A stretch of 64,000 bases of DNA, taken from NCBI RefSeq assembly GCF_000003815.2, contig NC_049997.1, positions 10,852,738 through 10,916,737 of the forward strand, given 5' to 3'. Both the position numbers and the translations under genes were made by a program. This document shows, piece after piece, positions 39,201 through 54,200 of this stretch. The notes under the pieces are model-generated. The model worked only from the letters and a program-made list of their open reading frames with translations, searched no databases and was not told the DNA's origin. Each line of letters opens with the position of its first letter. Within the stretch, counting starts at the first letter, position 1. The DNA is from Branchiostoma floridae. Its lineage: Eukaryota; Chordata; Leptocardii; Amphioxiformes; Branchiostomatidae.

Positions 39201-42200
39201 TGGTCAGAGACTGGGTTCTAGGCTAAGATAACAGTTTATTATCAAAGAGAGAAATACACTAATTGATAAAGATCACTAAACGTTGTATCAAAACCGCCCG
39301 ACAGCCTGTCTTATAAAATCAATGCAGTAGTCGGGATTAGGGCTTGGTACCGGTACGGACTCTATATTAATTTTACCAACCTTTACAGTCAATCGTACAG
39401 AGGTAGTTAGCCTTCTGCCTGAGATTTTTAAAACGCCAGTGGAAGTCGAATACTACACAATACTAGATGTCTTTGCAGCAAATTGGACCGTTGTTTTGAG
39501 TATCGTCCATTCACAAGTTTTCACATGCTGAATCAGGTCCAGGTTCAGGTCCGGACCTGGACCTGATCCTCTGGACCTGAACTGGACCTGGACCACCGGT
39601 ACCCACCCCTAGTCTGGAGATACCAGACTGTTTCCATGGTAGTATGCACATGTATCTACTACAGGCCAACTCCTCGGCTCTATGTCAAACATGCCTATTC
39701 TCCAAGCAGAGGTTGGTTCGCGGAAATGATACTGATAGTCGACAGGATTTTTACTGGATGGTGAGAAAAGCGATCCATGGCCAGTAAAAATCCCGACGAC
39801 AACTACTCTCTCCGCGACCCAACCTCTGCTCGGAGAATAAAACATGCCCCCAACTAGCCTGACTAAGTAAAATCGCGCTCCTAGCGGCCGGCCTTGTAGT
39901 TGCCACCAGCTAGGAACCCCAGCCAGCGAGACATTTTGCAAACGCGGGATAGCCCCAATGGGCCAAAGAAATTCTACAACAGGGCCAGGGTCTGGCATCC
40001 AGGCTAGAAATATGGAAATTACTCGATAAGAACCCTTTTGACCTCGCCTCTTCTCCTGCACAACATGTCGTCCTTATGCACAGCTAGTTGGTCGCACGAT
40101 CCCCTTAGGGATGGTACATTTTACACTAAGGCAGGAGAAGCAAATGTGCAACGTCGAATCCAGTTTGTCCATATGAAACGCCACCACTCAACTTTTTCAC
40201 AACTTTTTAAAAGAACGATTCATGTATCCATTCTTGACCATCTCGTCAGGCAATAATAAAAAGAACAGTTAGTAAAAGTAGATTAGTTCAAGTTAGTCAG
40301 TTTTCAAAGAAAGCATTCAAGTTGCCCTCTGGCTGAGTGGCTGTCCTATTTGACCGAACAATGTACATAGTTTGTTGCGTCAGTTTTTACCACTTTAGCA
40401 CACATTGTAACATCATGTTTATAAATTAGGGGGCGCAAGTCATTCCCTGCACATGATAGTTTGTGGCTTTAATAAATAGGTACTACTGTGCTAATAATGC
40501 AATTCACGACAAAAAAAACATGCCGCCCCACCCCGTCTGAACTTCACAGGTAGGTCCGTCCATTTTCGACTAATCATAACTGACAGCTGATACACCCCGG
40601 GTACCCCTTACCCCGTCCCGGTTCCCAGTACGCAGGCGTGGGGTCAGTAAGTAATCCAACCCGCCAGGCCTTATCGCAAGGCCACCAGGTGAACTCTTCT
40701 CACGACGATCCTGCAGTGTTCCGGCTTTGTTTGAGTTCTTCTAACTGTCTCTTCCCGTGAGTTTCATCCGCCAGTGTTTGCACACCGGTGTCCGGTTCTG
40801 TGTACGCTTCGCTCCGACTATAGCTACCGTACGTACGCAGAGACGTCGCACAACAGTCTGGATTTATTTTCCTACCAAGGACGCTTCGTGAAGAAGAAAT
40901 TCTCCGAGCTCTCACGACACAGAAGTCGTCGCTGACTCGCGTTATTCTACAAACTGTAGCGTCTTTTCAAGTGTCTGTGACCGTCTTGTGACGTTCTGCA
41001 GCTGTTTTGTGTACTGCCAGCAGGCCTTGAAAACGTTTGATTCAGTTTCGTTCCGCTTGACGAACGCGTCCCCTGGACTGTGTTTAGGTCGCCCCTCCCC
41101 CTTCTCGGCGGAAGTACTAAATCCACCAAGGAGTTGAAAGATTCTTCAAGACGCCACACAAGACGTCTTCAAGATGGTGAACCCAGGCTTCGCTCCTCGC
41201 GACATCCCCTTATTCTCGATCCCCGACTATGTCGTCTTCGCGATCATGTTGGCGATATGTACCGGGATCGGGATCTACTACGCTTGTGCGGGCGGAGGGC
41301 AGAGAACGACCCGCCAGTTCTTGCTAGCCGACCGGCAGATGCAGATCCTTCCCGTGGCCATGTCTCTACTGGCGAGCTTCATGTCAGCCATAACTGTGTT
41401 AGGTACCCCAGCGGAGACCTATGTCTACGGGACTATGTACTTCATGTTTTGTATCTCCTACCTGATCATGGGTATGGCGGCAGCGCATATCTACATGCCC
41501 GTGTTCTTCAACCTGGGAGTCACCAGCGCTTACGAGGTAAGACAAAATATTTGTGTCATCAAAAGAAAACAAAAGGGCCACAAAAAGTTACTAAATATTT
41601 ACATGTTTTCGGGACTTGACTAAACGCAAATGTGTAATTGTAAAAGTTCACAGGGAAGGTCTTCGTGTTTTTCTTTCTTTCATAAATTTGATTACCTCGG
41701 GGTCACCAGTGCTTTGATACGAGGTAAGACAATTTATCATCATAACAAAACAAAAGGCCACAAGAAAAGAACTGAATTACATGTTTTCAGGACTTGACGA
41801 GCTTAAAAATTACATGAAAATGTGTAATTATGAATGTTCACAGCCGTCTAGATATGTGTTGGTTTTATGTATGTAGGTGTTTTTCTTTCTTTCAATGATT
41901 ACACTGTGTTTACAAAGCCATGGCTTTGCTTGAGTAGTTCAGTAGGGGACTAACCAAACATGATACCGAGGGGTGTCAAAATGACAGAAAGAACTCTTAA
42001 AACACTTTTAGCGCACCTTTGTCTTTTGATTTCTCCTCAACATCGATTTGCTTGTATGGTTTTGTGCAAATCATGGATTCATAGCCCACCGACTTTCTGC
42101 CATACAGTCCACAAACGTATATATAGCGAAGTGTCCCTAATTCTCATACAATGTTCGAAATACGTCGTTGCCCAGTTGCACAGAAGTATGTGACCACGTA

Positions 42201-45200
42201 TTTTCAAGCCTACGGCTATTCTCAGCTTCCCAAAACGTCTCGGGTTGCATAACAAATGTGTTTGCATGTAACTCTGCATAAACTAACATCTAAAACTTTT
42301 TTCTGACCTTGAAAGTAGCGTGAGATTATTATTAATGTCTGAATTAACAATCTTCAGTTCCAAATGTATATACACAGTTCAACGCCTCAATCTTCTTTCC
42401 ACCGTAACAATTTACGTGTATATTAATTTATTACATTGTAAATACAAGTACTTTTCGCCCCTGCTGAGAAAGTCCCTAGACCGAAGGGGGGGGGGGGGGG
42501 TGTCAAATTGTAAATCATCCGAAAATCGTTGGTGTAGAAAGGGTTGAATGTTACCTACTAGGCCGAAATAATTATCATCCAGTATCCTTGAATCTCTTCT
42601 AGTTCAGCAGTCGGTAGGGTTGGTTATACTGTACTACTAGTCTCTTTCTTAGGTCGTTGACCCTTTCCATGTACCTCATCGGAACTTTAGATATAGCCAT
42701 ATCTAATTGGTCACGTTTACTTACTACAGCGCTACTACTATGCATCCAACTTGCCAAGTACAAACTTCCTGTTAGAATCTTAGATTCTGAGAGGAATAAC
42801 TCTGAATCACACTCCAACGCACAATGATACAAATAGCAGCAGTTGTATCTCATGATTATATGCAACGTCCAAATGTTTAACTTCTTTCCATTCAAATAAC
42901 GATGAACGTATAACTTCTTTGACTCGATCTAAAGACCATTTCCTTGTTTTTGGCATGTTTGAGAGAGGTGGTTGTTTTCCCGTCCGAGTATGTGTTACAA
43001 GGTCGTCATGTTACGAATCTGACACCACACTGTATGTACACATTGTTCGAACGTGCCCTGTACAGAACAAAAGGAAACGCGCTTAGAGGTCGTTCACCTC
43101 TCACACCTGCGTGTAACTGTACAAGTAAAGCGTTATAAACTTCCTGTCACGTTTGACCAATTGCTGACGTCACGAATCTGCAAGATCACGTCTCTGTAAC
43201 TGTGATTGGTCATAAGTATTGATCCTGAAGAAGGTGACAGTGGTTGAAAATTTGATCCGTGTATACCTTTTTGTTGGAAGGAAGTTTAGTATTGTTACTA
43301 TTGTACTATGATTACTACCAACACAGATGAGCTTCGATGATGATACAAGGAAGAACATTCCGCTATATAACACCATTCTCTAGAACCCCTTGACCAAGCA
43401 AAGGTTAGGCTCGGCTGGCTTTTTTTACGTTTTTTAGTCATTTCTATCGGGCTTTCTATATTGTACTGTTTCTTAAAGTCTACTAAACAAGTTATGTTTT
43501 CACAATACAAGATACAATACAAAATAGAAAGACCGTTGAAAACGACTTACAAAAACGTTAAAAAGACAGTCGGGGCCTAACATCTGCTTTGAGAGTACCT
43601 TTGACCTTGACCTGTCGTTTTTCACGCCTTCTAACGCCTTCAGACGTTGAAGCGTGTCTGTACACACAGTACAGATGTACCCTGGGGGAAAGGTAAACAC
43701 CACACATGCCATCAATACTACTGAAACTTACACAGGCACGGTTCAAGGATATACACTGATACAGTCCTTTGGGATACGTATGAAGTCCCACGGTATATCT
43801 CTCAGGATTTCGCGGGATCGCTTTCGTGATTTTGTGGGATAACTTTCGGCATTTTTCTGCATACTTTTCGATCTTTCGCCGGATGATTTTTTTTATTCTT
43901 TTCATTTTATTTTTAGAGATCTCGTGGATGGATTTGGCTATAGGACAACTTAAGTAAAATGCTCTAAAAGAATGTGTGTATTTTATTTAGTAACTGTTTT
44001 TTTTTTAATTGAAAAAAAACTGTGATTATGCAACACTTTCATTTGATTGCAGCAAGTAATCAAGTAGTAAATATAGTAATTGTAATAGTTGTATATATAT
44101 ATATATATCCATAAACTTCCTTTACAGTTATGTTGCTTTCGATAGTGTTTTGTATATATTACTAGAATTTCCTGCTTGGGCCCACGATCAAAACCAAGTA
44201 GATGTATTGTTTGTTTTGCTTTGCGGTTGTCCTCAGTTGACCTTCGGGCATCTGTCGTCGTCCCGAGACTTCCTCCTGCCGTTTGACCGTTGAAACAGCT
44301 CACACATGGCGACAATGTTAAAATGTAGATCCTTCCGGTCACCACGTACTTTATCAAGAACACATGGAAGCATGAACACATGCAATGATGCAACATTCCA
44401 AGAAACGTGTCTGCCCTTAGTTGTCTCTCCGCCAATTTTTCTCTACCCCTCTTGCCCTTTCTCCCTACCCGACTTCTTTTCCCCTTCCTTTGGCCTTTCG
44501 TCTGATGTTCTCGCGTTTTTCTTGGAACTATCTTGAGCATTTTTACGGCCAACAAAAGATTTATCAAACTGTCGTCCGCAATGACTTGACATGTACCGTT
44601 ACCAGGTCGTGAAACTGGAACGAATCGGTAACACTTAATAACTCCAAATATGGTGTTTTCTAATTCTTTTCATTTGATTCTTAGCGAGGGGCGACCCAAG
44701 ATTTACATTTTGCGGCACGGAGCTTGGAGAGTAATCGGAGAGCTACAGACGAGATAACATCAAAGTTCTGACATATGTATTACTGAATCACCAACTGAGT
44801 AATCAAGCAGATTCTGCGGTGATATAAGCTGGCAGAGGGGTGAAGCCGGCTTAGGAGTGTGTATGCGACCAGAGCCCGTCTGACTCCTTTGGGGCGGCTA
44901 TACTCCTTGGCGGGCTTTTATACTATCTTATGGCACCTTTGATGCTATCTTATTAAAGATCTCCTTAAGGGGATCACGTTTGATAGGAGGTCAGAGGGCA
45001 TCTGTTGGTACCAAAAGGACAAAATGTCGCCGGCGGGGACATGTCCCACCTCTTTTACCTGTGCCTGGGGCACACGCACACCTGGCTTACGTGACACCTG
45101 GTAACTGCTTCAGACCTGTAGGGTTCGAGAGTTCGATTTTTCTGCTCGGTTGGGTCCAACTCAACGACATGTCACGAAAGTGCAAAGAACTTCTTTTTTT

Positions 45201-48200
45201 TCAAGACAACAAGACTAGACGGCTTTCCTATGACAAGTAGAAGTAGAGGATGGTATAAGTCTATAAGAACATCACCGCCGGATATGTGATTCGACAGTCG
45301 AGATGCAAAGCTAAGGTCCAGGATGTCATAGTTTACAGGGCCTACACAGGTCCTTTTAATACCTTCCTTGGGGTCATGTTGGCCATAGACTGGCCGAGAA
45401 GTTGACCTTGAAACAGTATCGCATGTAGTCAAGTCCAACCACAGCCATGGAAAGGAGATAGTCCATGTCAAAGAAGGGCAAAGAAGCTACTCCTTCATAG
45501 ATTCAGGTTTATCAGGCCCACGAGAAGGGCCGTCTTTCTCGTTTCTCCAAGTCAGGTAAGTCAGCTAGTAGTCTGTGTAACGCAAATTCCGCTATCCGGA
45601 GCTTGTAGACTCCTCCCCGCGGATATGTACGACGGGCCTGAGAAGCGCGATTAAATCAGGCTAGTCAGCTAGCTGTTTTGCCAGACGTTCTTTCACACCG
45701 CAAAGGTCACTCACAGGGTCACTCACTCCAGGCGCTCCGCCCCTCGGGCGCTCTGTGGGGAGTTTTCAATTAGGGACGTTCCATTTGATACGCAGGGTTG
45801 GAGGATTGGACGGAATGTGCCTTTCGGCTACTCTCCAAGCAGAAGTTGGTCGACAAAGGTCACGATTTTCCCCACCAATCTCTGCTTGGAGAGTGCCTTT
45901 AGGCCATGTTGGTTTGATTATATGGATGGAATCATCAATTTTTGTCCGTTTCCAATGATAAAAAGTTTTCACCTATAGTTTTAATCGTACAAAGCAGCTG
46001 CAAAAAGAGCAAATACATTCCGTAGATTGCAAGAAAAAATATCGGGAAATGTATTCTAGTGACATAGAGTGCCAATGTCAATTCCAAGGTCATCCATATA
46101 ATCGAAACAACATTGACTAACTTGTAAAGAAAAGCCCCCCCCCCCCTTCTCTAGTTCTCTTTTTACCCATTACCCTGCACGCTAGGGGCCTGACCCTTCT
46201 AAGATCAATCGTAAGACATCTTTCGTTAGGCAGGTGTGAGAACTCCTTCATGACAGTTCACGCCGTTGCTAGGCAACCACACATTCCTCTGACAACATCC
46301 AACCAAACACAACTCCAGTCTTGTTTACATCGTCATGGGTGCAAAACAAACTGTTTACAGTTTAGATGTCCTGATCAGGGTTTGGAGTAAACATTCCGTT
46401 ACAGAGTCTTAACTTTCAAGAATGAAGAAGAAGAACTTTCAAGGTACAAATATGAAATTGAATGACGATCTATTCTACTATACTATACTCTGCTATACTC
46501 TAATAAAAAGGGTAAATTTTTCTACGAATGTACTAAATTTTATCTTGCTAATGTCAACAGTTTTTCCTTGAAATAAAATTGCATTCATAAGGCAAAAATA
46601 TATCGCTGTGTTCAAAATCAGTTATAAAAAGAGTAATGTCTTGCTACTGGACTTACTACATATATATATCAATGAATGACAGCAAATATTGTAAACTTTG
46701 CTAGTCCATTGCGGTCTTCATGGGTCCATAAATTTTCAAACGATTTATCTGTTGAGTCCACTGGAGTTTCAGCAAGTTATACCAGGTCACGCATTTCTGT
46801 CTCCCAAAATAAGCAAATATGTGGGAGAAAAGTACACAAACATGAACATCTGCCACTTTCCCTAGGCCCTGACCAAAGTTCGGGTAACCTGCAAAGACAA
46901 GTTTCAACAGTTCGTACATGATTTCCTAACAAAATCACTTTCTTAACTGAAAATAAATACGCTAGAATGAACAGATAGTAAACACATTTCACAAATTCAG
47001 TCTATATAGCAATGCGGCATCAATAGGGCTCGCGTACAAAACTGGTAAACCCTTACTATTCTCGAAAAGTGTGTTCAAAAGTGTCAAAAGCCGTCACATA
47101 CACGGGATCGGCTTTTCTGTGTACAAGTATTCAAAGCAATTAATCCTGAATATGTTTTTTGATTCATTAACCAATTGATTGATTGGTTGATTGATTAATT
47201 AATCGACAAATTGATTTATTGATTTTATTTGCCACACAGTACCTTGAGCGACGGTTCTCCAAGGGAGTACGCCGGGTGGGATCAGCAACATTCATTCTGC
47301 AGATGGTGAGTACCTGCAAATACAGTAAGAGTCGCTAGATGGTGCTGCCTTCTTGCATTGAATGTCGACCATGAAATGGGACTTTAATGTCGTTTTTACG
47401 AAAATCGAGTCACAAAAAATATCAGATTACAGGTAAAACCTGCAAATACAGTAAGTCAGAAGAGTCGATAGGCGTTGCAGTCTTCTTGAATTGGATTTCG
47501 ACCGTGTAATTTCGTAATTTCCGGAGAATTTCGTTTTTACTATGTAAACAACACAAGACGTGAGCTGCATTGGTTTCTCTTGCAGGTGATGTACATGGGC
47601 ATTGTGCTGTACGCGCCTTCACTGGCACTGGAGGCAGGTGGGTTGATTGAATGGACGATTGAATGAATGAAATAATGAAGGAAGGAAGGAAGGAATGGGG
47701 AAGGAAGGAAGGAAGAAAGTAATCAACACAGGAAGAAGGGAATGGAGGAAGGAAGCAAGGAAGAAAGTAATGAAGGAAGAAAGAAAGCAATGAAGGAAGG
47801 AAGGAAAGGAGGGAATGAAGGAAGGAATGGTCAAATGAATGCAGAAAGAAAAGGAGTAAGGGGTGAAGGAAGAAGGAAGAAGGAAGAAGGAGGGAAGAAA
47901 AGTGAAGTCCCCTTCTCTAAACTACAGATTACAAAGATGTTGATTCCTCCTCAGAGATGACAAGTGGAGGTAAGAGATGAGATGCCTTGGTTGGCGCTAC
48001 GTTGTGCATACACATTATGCCCACCTGTAAACTATCGTTACCTTGTCTTACCTCTGCAGTGACGGGCATGAACGTGTGGGCGGCCGTCCTGTCTCTGGGT
48101 ATCATCTGCACCTTCTATACAACTATCGTAAGTCGGCAATCTCTACAAAGATGATAGGATATTAGGTATAGCTCTTTTGTTACGGAAAAAATATCAAACG

Positions 48201-51200
48201 AAAAGTAAATCAAAGTCTTTTTTTTAGCCTTTAGAACAAAGCATACATATCCCATACATGTGCGCAATCAAAAAAGTGTTAACAACACAGTTGTTATCTA
48301 GGGACTCCAGGAAATATGGGAGCGATGGCAATTAAATACTGAAGATCAGGTCTCTAGACCTATTTGATACCACAATGGTACCACCATGGCCACGTACGGA
48401 GTTATACAAAAGCACGATGTTGTCCCTCCAGGGCGGTATGAAAGCCGTGCTGTGGACCGACACGTTCCAGGTGTGTGTGATGGTAGCGGGGTTTCTCGCC
48501 GTCATTATCCAGGGGTGCCACCAACTGGGCGGGATCGCTGAGGTCTGGAAGGTCAACTACGAAGGAGGGCGGCTGGAATTCTTCAAGTTCGTATACTGAT
48601 ATAACTTAGGGCGCTGTCTCATAGGTCGTGCGATCGTCGTACGATCGCTAACTTCGGGCATGTTGGAAGACAAAATTTACGTTTCCTGCAAAATCCAACT
48701 GTTTTTGTACACAAAATGCTGTTTAGGATCCATGTTGGTGGTTGGTTCTGTCACGGCCTGCTTGAAAATCCTAAATCAAAAACGTACGACGATCGCACGA
48801 CCTATGTGGTCGCGCCCGAAAATATAAACTAGTATAACAAGCGACATACGTTCTACTAGCTGTGTTGAAGTATTTGTCAGGGTAGCTCTGCATAAACTGT
48901 GAACTAGCGGTTAGCGATCCCCTTCACGATTACAAGGTGTTATAGGGTCGAATCCTTGCCGAACCGTTAATGACGTAATCTCTAATTTACATACTGCCAC
49001 TTCACTTTCCCTTTCTTACTAATAAAGGAGTAGTACCGAACCTCTGCTTGGAGAGTAACGAAACCCTTCCTTTGTTTGTGCAGTTTTGACGTGGACCCCC
49101 GCGTGCGCCACTCCTCCTGGTCCGTGCACATCGGCGGAACCTTCATGTGGATCGCCATCTTCGGGGTGAACCAGGCTCAGGTCCAGCGCTACCTCACCGT
49201 GGACAAGCTCAGCAGGGCTCAGATGTAAGGCTCAACCTTCCTTTTCTCTTAGCCATGAAGATTTTCTCTTAAGGTGTCAGAACACAGTATTTAGACCACC
49301 AGAGCTAAAAAGGTAGTTCGGGTTTAAGTTGTGCATCAGGTCCAGCGCTACCTCACCGTGGACAAGCTCAGCAGGGCGCAGATGTAAGACACAACATTTG
49401 TTTTCTCTCTGCCCAGAAAAACATATCCACCAGAACGTTAACGACCCAGAGGGCTGTCTATTGTAAGAAGTATAAGATTTAGTAAGTAGTAAGTGACTGA
49501 GTAAACTCGTCCAATGTTAGCATATTTTTCAGTGCTTTGTTTTGGTTGTTGCGATCTTGTGTTTATAATCTCATTGTTTTGTGACAACCTTACCTGTTTG
49601 AGTAGAGTAGAGTAGATCAGGTACAGTAGCCCAGGAAGGAGATTCTGGCTTCAGTTTGGGTCGCACATTCAGTTGATCACAATATCATTATGTTTCTAGT
49701 ATTCTGATTTTTGGTGCCCAGTATATGGATAGAATTTCAGTGCCTAGAAAATGGTTATAGTTGTTCCTTGTTGACGATTTTCACTGTCCTGTACATGATT
49801 ATGAATGTGCCCTGTGAACAATTTTCAGTGCCCTGTACCTGAACGTTGTTGGGCTGTGGCTGATCGTGACCCTGGCTACCCTGTGCGGGCTGGTCCTGTA
49901 CGCTTTCTACAAGGACTGTGATCCCATCGTGGCCGGGTATATCAGAACCTCTGACCAGGTGCGTTTGGGCATGAATCTGCAATCGTTTTTCACTCACTCA
50001 CTCACTCACTCACTCACTCACTCACTCACTCACTCACTCACTCACTCACTCACTCACTCACTCACGCACTCACTCACTCACTTACTCTCACACACCCACT
50101 CACCCACTCACTCACTCACTTACTCACTCTCACTCTCACTCACTCACACACTCACTCACTCATTCACTCACTCACACACTCACTCACTCTCTCACTTAAC
50201 CACTCACGCACTTATTCACACACTCACTCGTTCACTCACTCATTTACTCACTCACCCACCCACTGTCATTCATTTATTCACTCAATCACTCCTCACTCAC
50301 GGACTCCCCATTCATTCATTCAGTCACTCACTCACCCAGCCATTAAATTTTTTACAGATGTGTGTATCTAAATAGATGTGAATGAGTGGACTAGCAACAT
50401 TTATCCCTTCTCTCGCTTTTCTTTCAATTTATCTGTGTGTATGTTTTCCAGTTTCTTCAGGAAAAATATTATCCCCTTGTTTTTGTAACAACCATTTCCA
50501 CTATTTTTGTAGCAACTCTTTCTACTTTTTCGCATCGTAGTTATATGTTAGCATTGGTTATTTCCCCCCTGCGCAGCTGATGCCCCTAATAGTGATGGAG
50601 ATCCTGAGTTGGTTACCAGGTCTGCCCGGGCTGTTCGTGTCGTGTGTGTTCGCCGGGGCTTTGAGGTATGTTTGTTTATTGTTCATTATTTTGTACATGG
50701 AAGGTCGTATGGCGTACCTGCGTGGTATTTGACCCCAAACTTGGTCCAGTGGTCCTGGGTTTGAATCCTGTCATGCTCCCAATCTTGTACCTTTGGGGTA
50801 GACACGTTACACGACTTTCCTCATGTGAATCAGTGGTGACATAAAGCGGAGATGCAACTTGTGCGGACTTACATCTACAGTAGTCTCCATGCAGACCCTA
50901 CGGTGCCTTAGAAATAGTATCAAAGCTGGCAAGGGACTTAGTATAGCGGCACCAGGTGCCCGTTTGACTCCCTTTGGCCGGCTATCTCCCTTTGGCCGGC
51001 TATACTCCTTTGCCAGCTTTTATACTATCTCTTTAGGCACCGTAGGGTCTGCTTGGAGACTACGTCTACAGTGGAAACCGCAAATAGGAAAAGACAAGAT
51101 TCACAGAGGCCTTCTTTTGCAGTCATTGATAAGACTTGTGATAACAACATGATCCGTAACACCTAGATTTTGATAGAAGGTCATAGAATTCTTTTCCTTT

Positions 51201-54200
51201 TGCAGCACGATGTCTTCCGGCTTAAACTCCCTGTCCGCGGTGACACTCGAAGATTTCGTCCGCTCCTACAAGAAGGATCTGACAGAGGCCCAATACACCA
51301 TGATATCTAAGATTCTCGGTAAGACGGATTTGATACTTGCCATGGTCCGATGTTGTGTCCTTGCATGTTGGTAGTGACTACCACCGTGTACTGTGCTATC
51401 CTGTCAAAATTGTGCCAAAAAGGGCATGCCACTAAGAGCCGTGGTGTCATTTCTTATTTACCTAATATAATGTTTATGAAGGTTAGACATCCAAGCAAAC
51501 ATTATTCAACGGCAATCTCTACAACTTGATAAAAATTGCAGATTTACTCTTGGAAGTTTCAAGTGACATCAAGTACATCTTACTGGGTTTCCCATTTTTT
51601 TACAATAAGATTTACTATTATTGAATTGTTCTACGAGTTCATTCCAGTAACGCTGAGGAAGAGTAACAGATGTCAGTAGAAACGTCCGTAAATGATTTAC
51701 AGTTTTTTGTCCAGTTATAGGGATTGCATTGTCTTTATATACTTAATTTTACATATGTGATGACAACATGGCTACTGTTTTGTCTCGTCCCCAGTGGCCA
51801 TCTACGGCGGGCTGATGATGCTGATGGCTTACGTCTCTTCTTTCCTGGGAGGAATCTTGCAGGTGATTCTACAATCTTACACTTACAGTATTTAAGAGAC
51901 TTTTTTCTCACAAGCCTTGCTTTATTTCCATCGATATTTTGTTGATCATATGTCAAAGAGTTTCTTTATTCAGTGACGTACCAACCTGATGAAACTATTG
52001 ACGGAACAATTGTTACGAAAATATACAAAGCAGTGAGAACACTCAGCTTTCTTTGTCCCCTTCCAAATCATTACTTTTTAATTTTTTTGGTTGATAGCTG
52101 GTATACTTTCGGTCCAAAACGTTCAGCATTACCTAAGGCTTTTATTTAGGAGATGAAAATTCTTTACGGTTATTTGCAATGTTGATGTCCTTTCCAGGCG
52201 GCGCTGAGTATATTCGGCATGATCGGCGGTCCTCTACTGGGACTCTTCACTCTGGGCATCCTCTTCCCGTGGGCGAACGCCTGGGTAAGCTTTTCTTCTT
52301 TGTTTTGCGTACCCGGTAAACCATTCTTATGGTGTAATACACTTTCCGATAGTGGTACCAGTATTCTTAAGAAGTAGACGAACTGTTACATCTTTTCACC
52401 GTTAATTTGACAACTGTTATTGATGTTTTACACTCCTTTGCGTTTGGGACCTCATTGTAAATATTTTCCATAAATCTGTCTGTACATATGTAAATATTTT
52501 ACGTTTTGTGACCGCATCTGAACTGTGAGCAGCGACACCTGTCCTGCAGTACAATGTGAACCAGTCAGAATTGCCCTGAAGAAGGTGACAAACTGTCACT
52601 ATAACGTTGGTGTGAATAAAGCAATGGTTGTGTAAAAAGTCTCTTTATTCAGTATAGTGGGTTCTCAAGGTGTGACTATAAGCACATTCGTGATTCCGAG
52701 TGCAGCGATAGGAGTTTTGGGTAACATAATACATGTAAAAGTAAAGGACCCATAGACATAAACAAAGCAGGTCTGGATATCGTTATGCAAATCTAGACAA
52801 TATTAGTCGAGGCGTCAACTGACAACACGTCAGTGGCCTTCACCTTTGACATATTACCCAGAATTCCCGCCGCTGCACGTGCGTGCTCATAACCGTGAAT
52901 GTGCTTGTTTTTACACAGTGGTGATGAACTCTAGGAAGCTAGTAATATCATGAGCATTACCAACTGAATTTGATAATGACAACTGCAAGTATGATAACAA
53001 ATAATTATATAATACAGCATTTGTGCAGTCCTCTGTGGAAGGGAAAGCGTAAAACAGCGTCATATTTTCTTTTTTAAACCAGGGAGCGTACGCGGGGACC
53101 GCCACCTCCTTCCTGCTCGTGTTCTGGGTTGGAATCGGCGCACAGATATACAAACCTCCCGTCAACAAACCGCCCATCTCCGTCGCCGGCTGCCCGCGGA
53201 TCAACGAGACCATCAGCAATGTTACCATGTCGACCGTTACCATGGTGACGGACATGTTCACGACGACCGAGGCGGGTCCTGTGGTAGACGACAGGTAGGT
53301 TGAATATGGTCAGGGAAAGAATATGGTCACTTCTCAGAGTTATTGGTAGCGACCCTGGCTCTGCCTCTGGAACTAGAAGCTGTGAGTTCAAATTCAAGCT
53401 GTGTCGTTCACCCGAAATACACGCTATCGGAAAGGATTCTTAGGACGGGACTTTATACAAGACTTGGTCTATTGTTCATTGTGCTTGTCGACAAAAGCTA
53501 CAGGCATTTTCCGGTACAATGAACCTGTAGATACTATACATATACATGTAGCGTCTGTCCTCTCTGTCACGACCAGTGGAAGGATAGCTCTTCTGTGAGA
53601 TAAAACCGGATAGATATTGCTATCACTTTTAAGCCGCTGTACGTTTGTTGTAACAAACACATTTCACTGACAACATAGAAACTTAGGCCACAGCAAGTGA
53701 ATTTAATGGATGACATCCTCTGCAGACTGCAAAAATAGTGCGATAGGGCGAAAAAAAAACAAGATGGGTGAAAAAAACAAGATGGCTACATTTTCAAAAA
53801 TGGACACCTTTAAGTTGTGATGAATGTTGTAACAAGAATTAAAGGGACAAAACATGGAATCAGAGCCAACAAGGTATTCATCCCCGTATCTATTAAAGAC
53901 ATGTACTGGTGACACTAGTGTGGCAGACTGGCATCACCAACAAAATTGGTAACCACACTCATGGCTTCCATATTGGTGTCACCTTTACAACTATCCAATA
54001 AGTTTTATTTCTACAAATACAGTCCTGGGTACCTCGCGAGTGTCACTTCTACAAGTACAATTATTAGGCTACAACACAACATATTTGCTCATTTTGGTAC
54101 TTTGTCGTCATGTTGACCATCCCTGCAGAAGAAAAAGATCTTCTTTTTGTTTTCTTCTGAAATCAGGCGAAAATTAGTGCGCGCGCTGATGTCATCCATA

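Larger units (their letters stand above)
41816..47239. other. Gene B intron upstream of exon 2
   Basis: Contains a poly-G run (42486-42501), a diverged TIR element (43412-43592), the MITE at 45829-45895, a degenerate CTCCAAGCAGA-family copy (about 44806-44960) and a poly-C run (46137-46146). No convincing gene. Confidence 0.5.

Noticed and set aside
39609..40061. 150-codon minus-strand open frame
   Set aside because: It runs through the 9-bp-duplication MITE at 39696-39839 and neighbouring repeat sequence; no protein family recognised.
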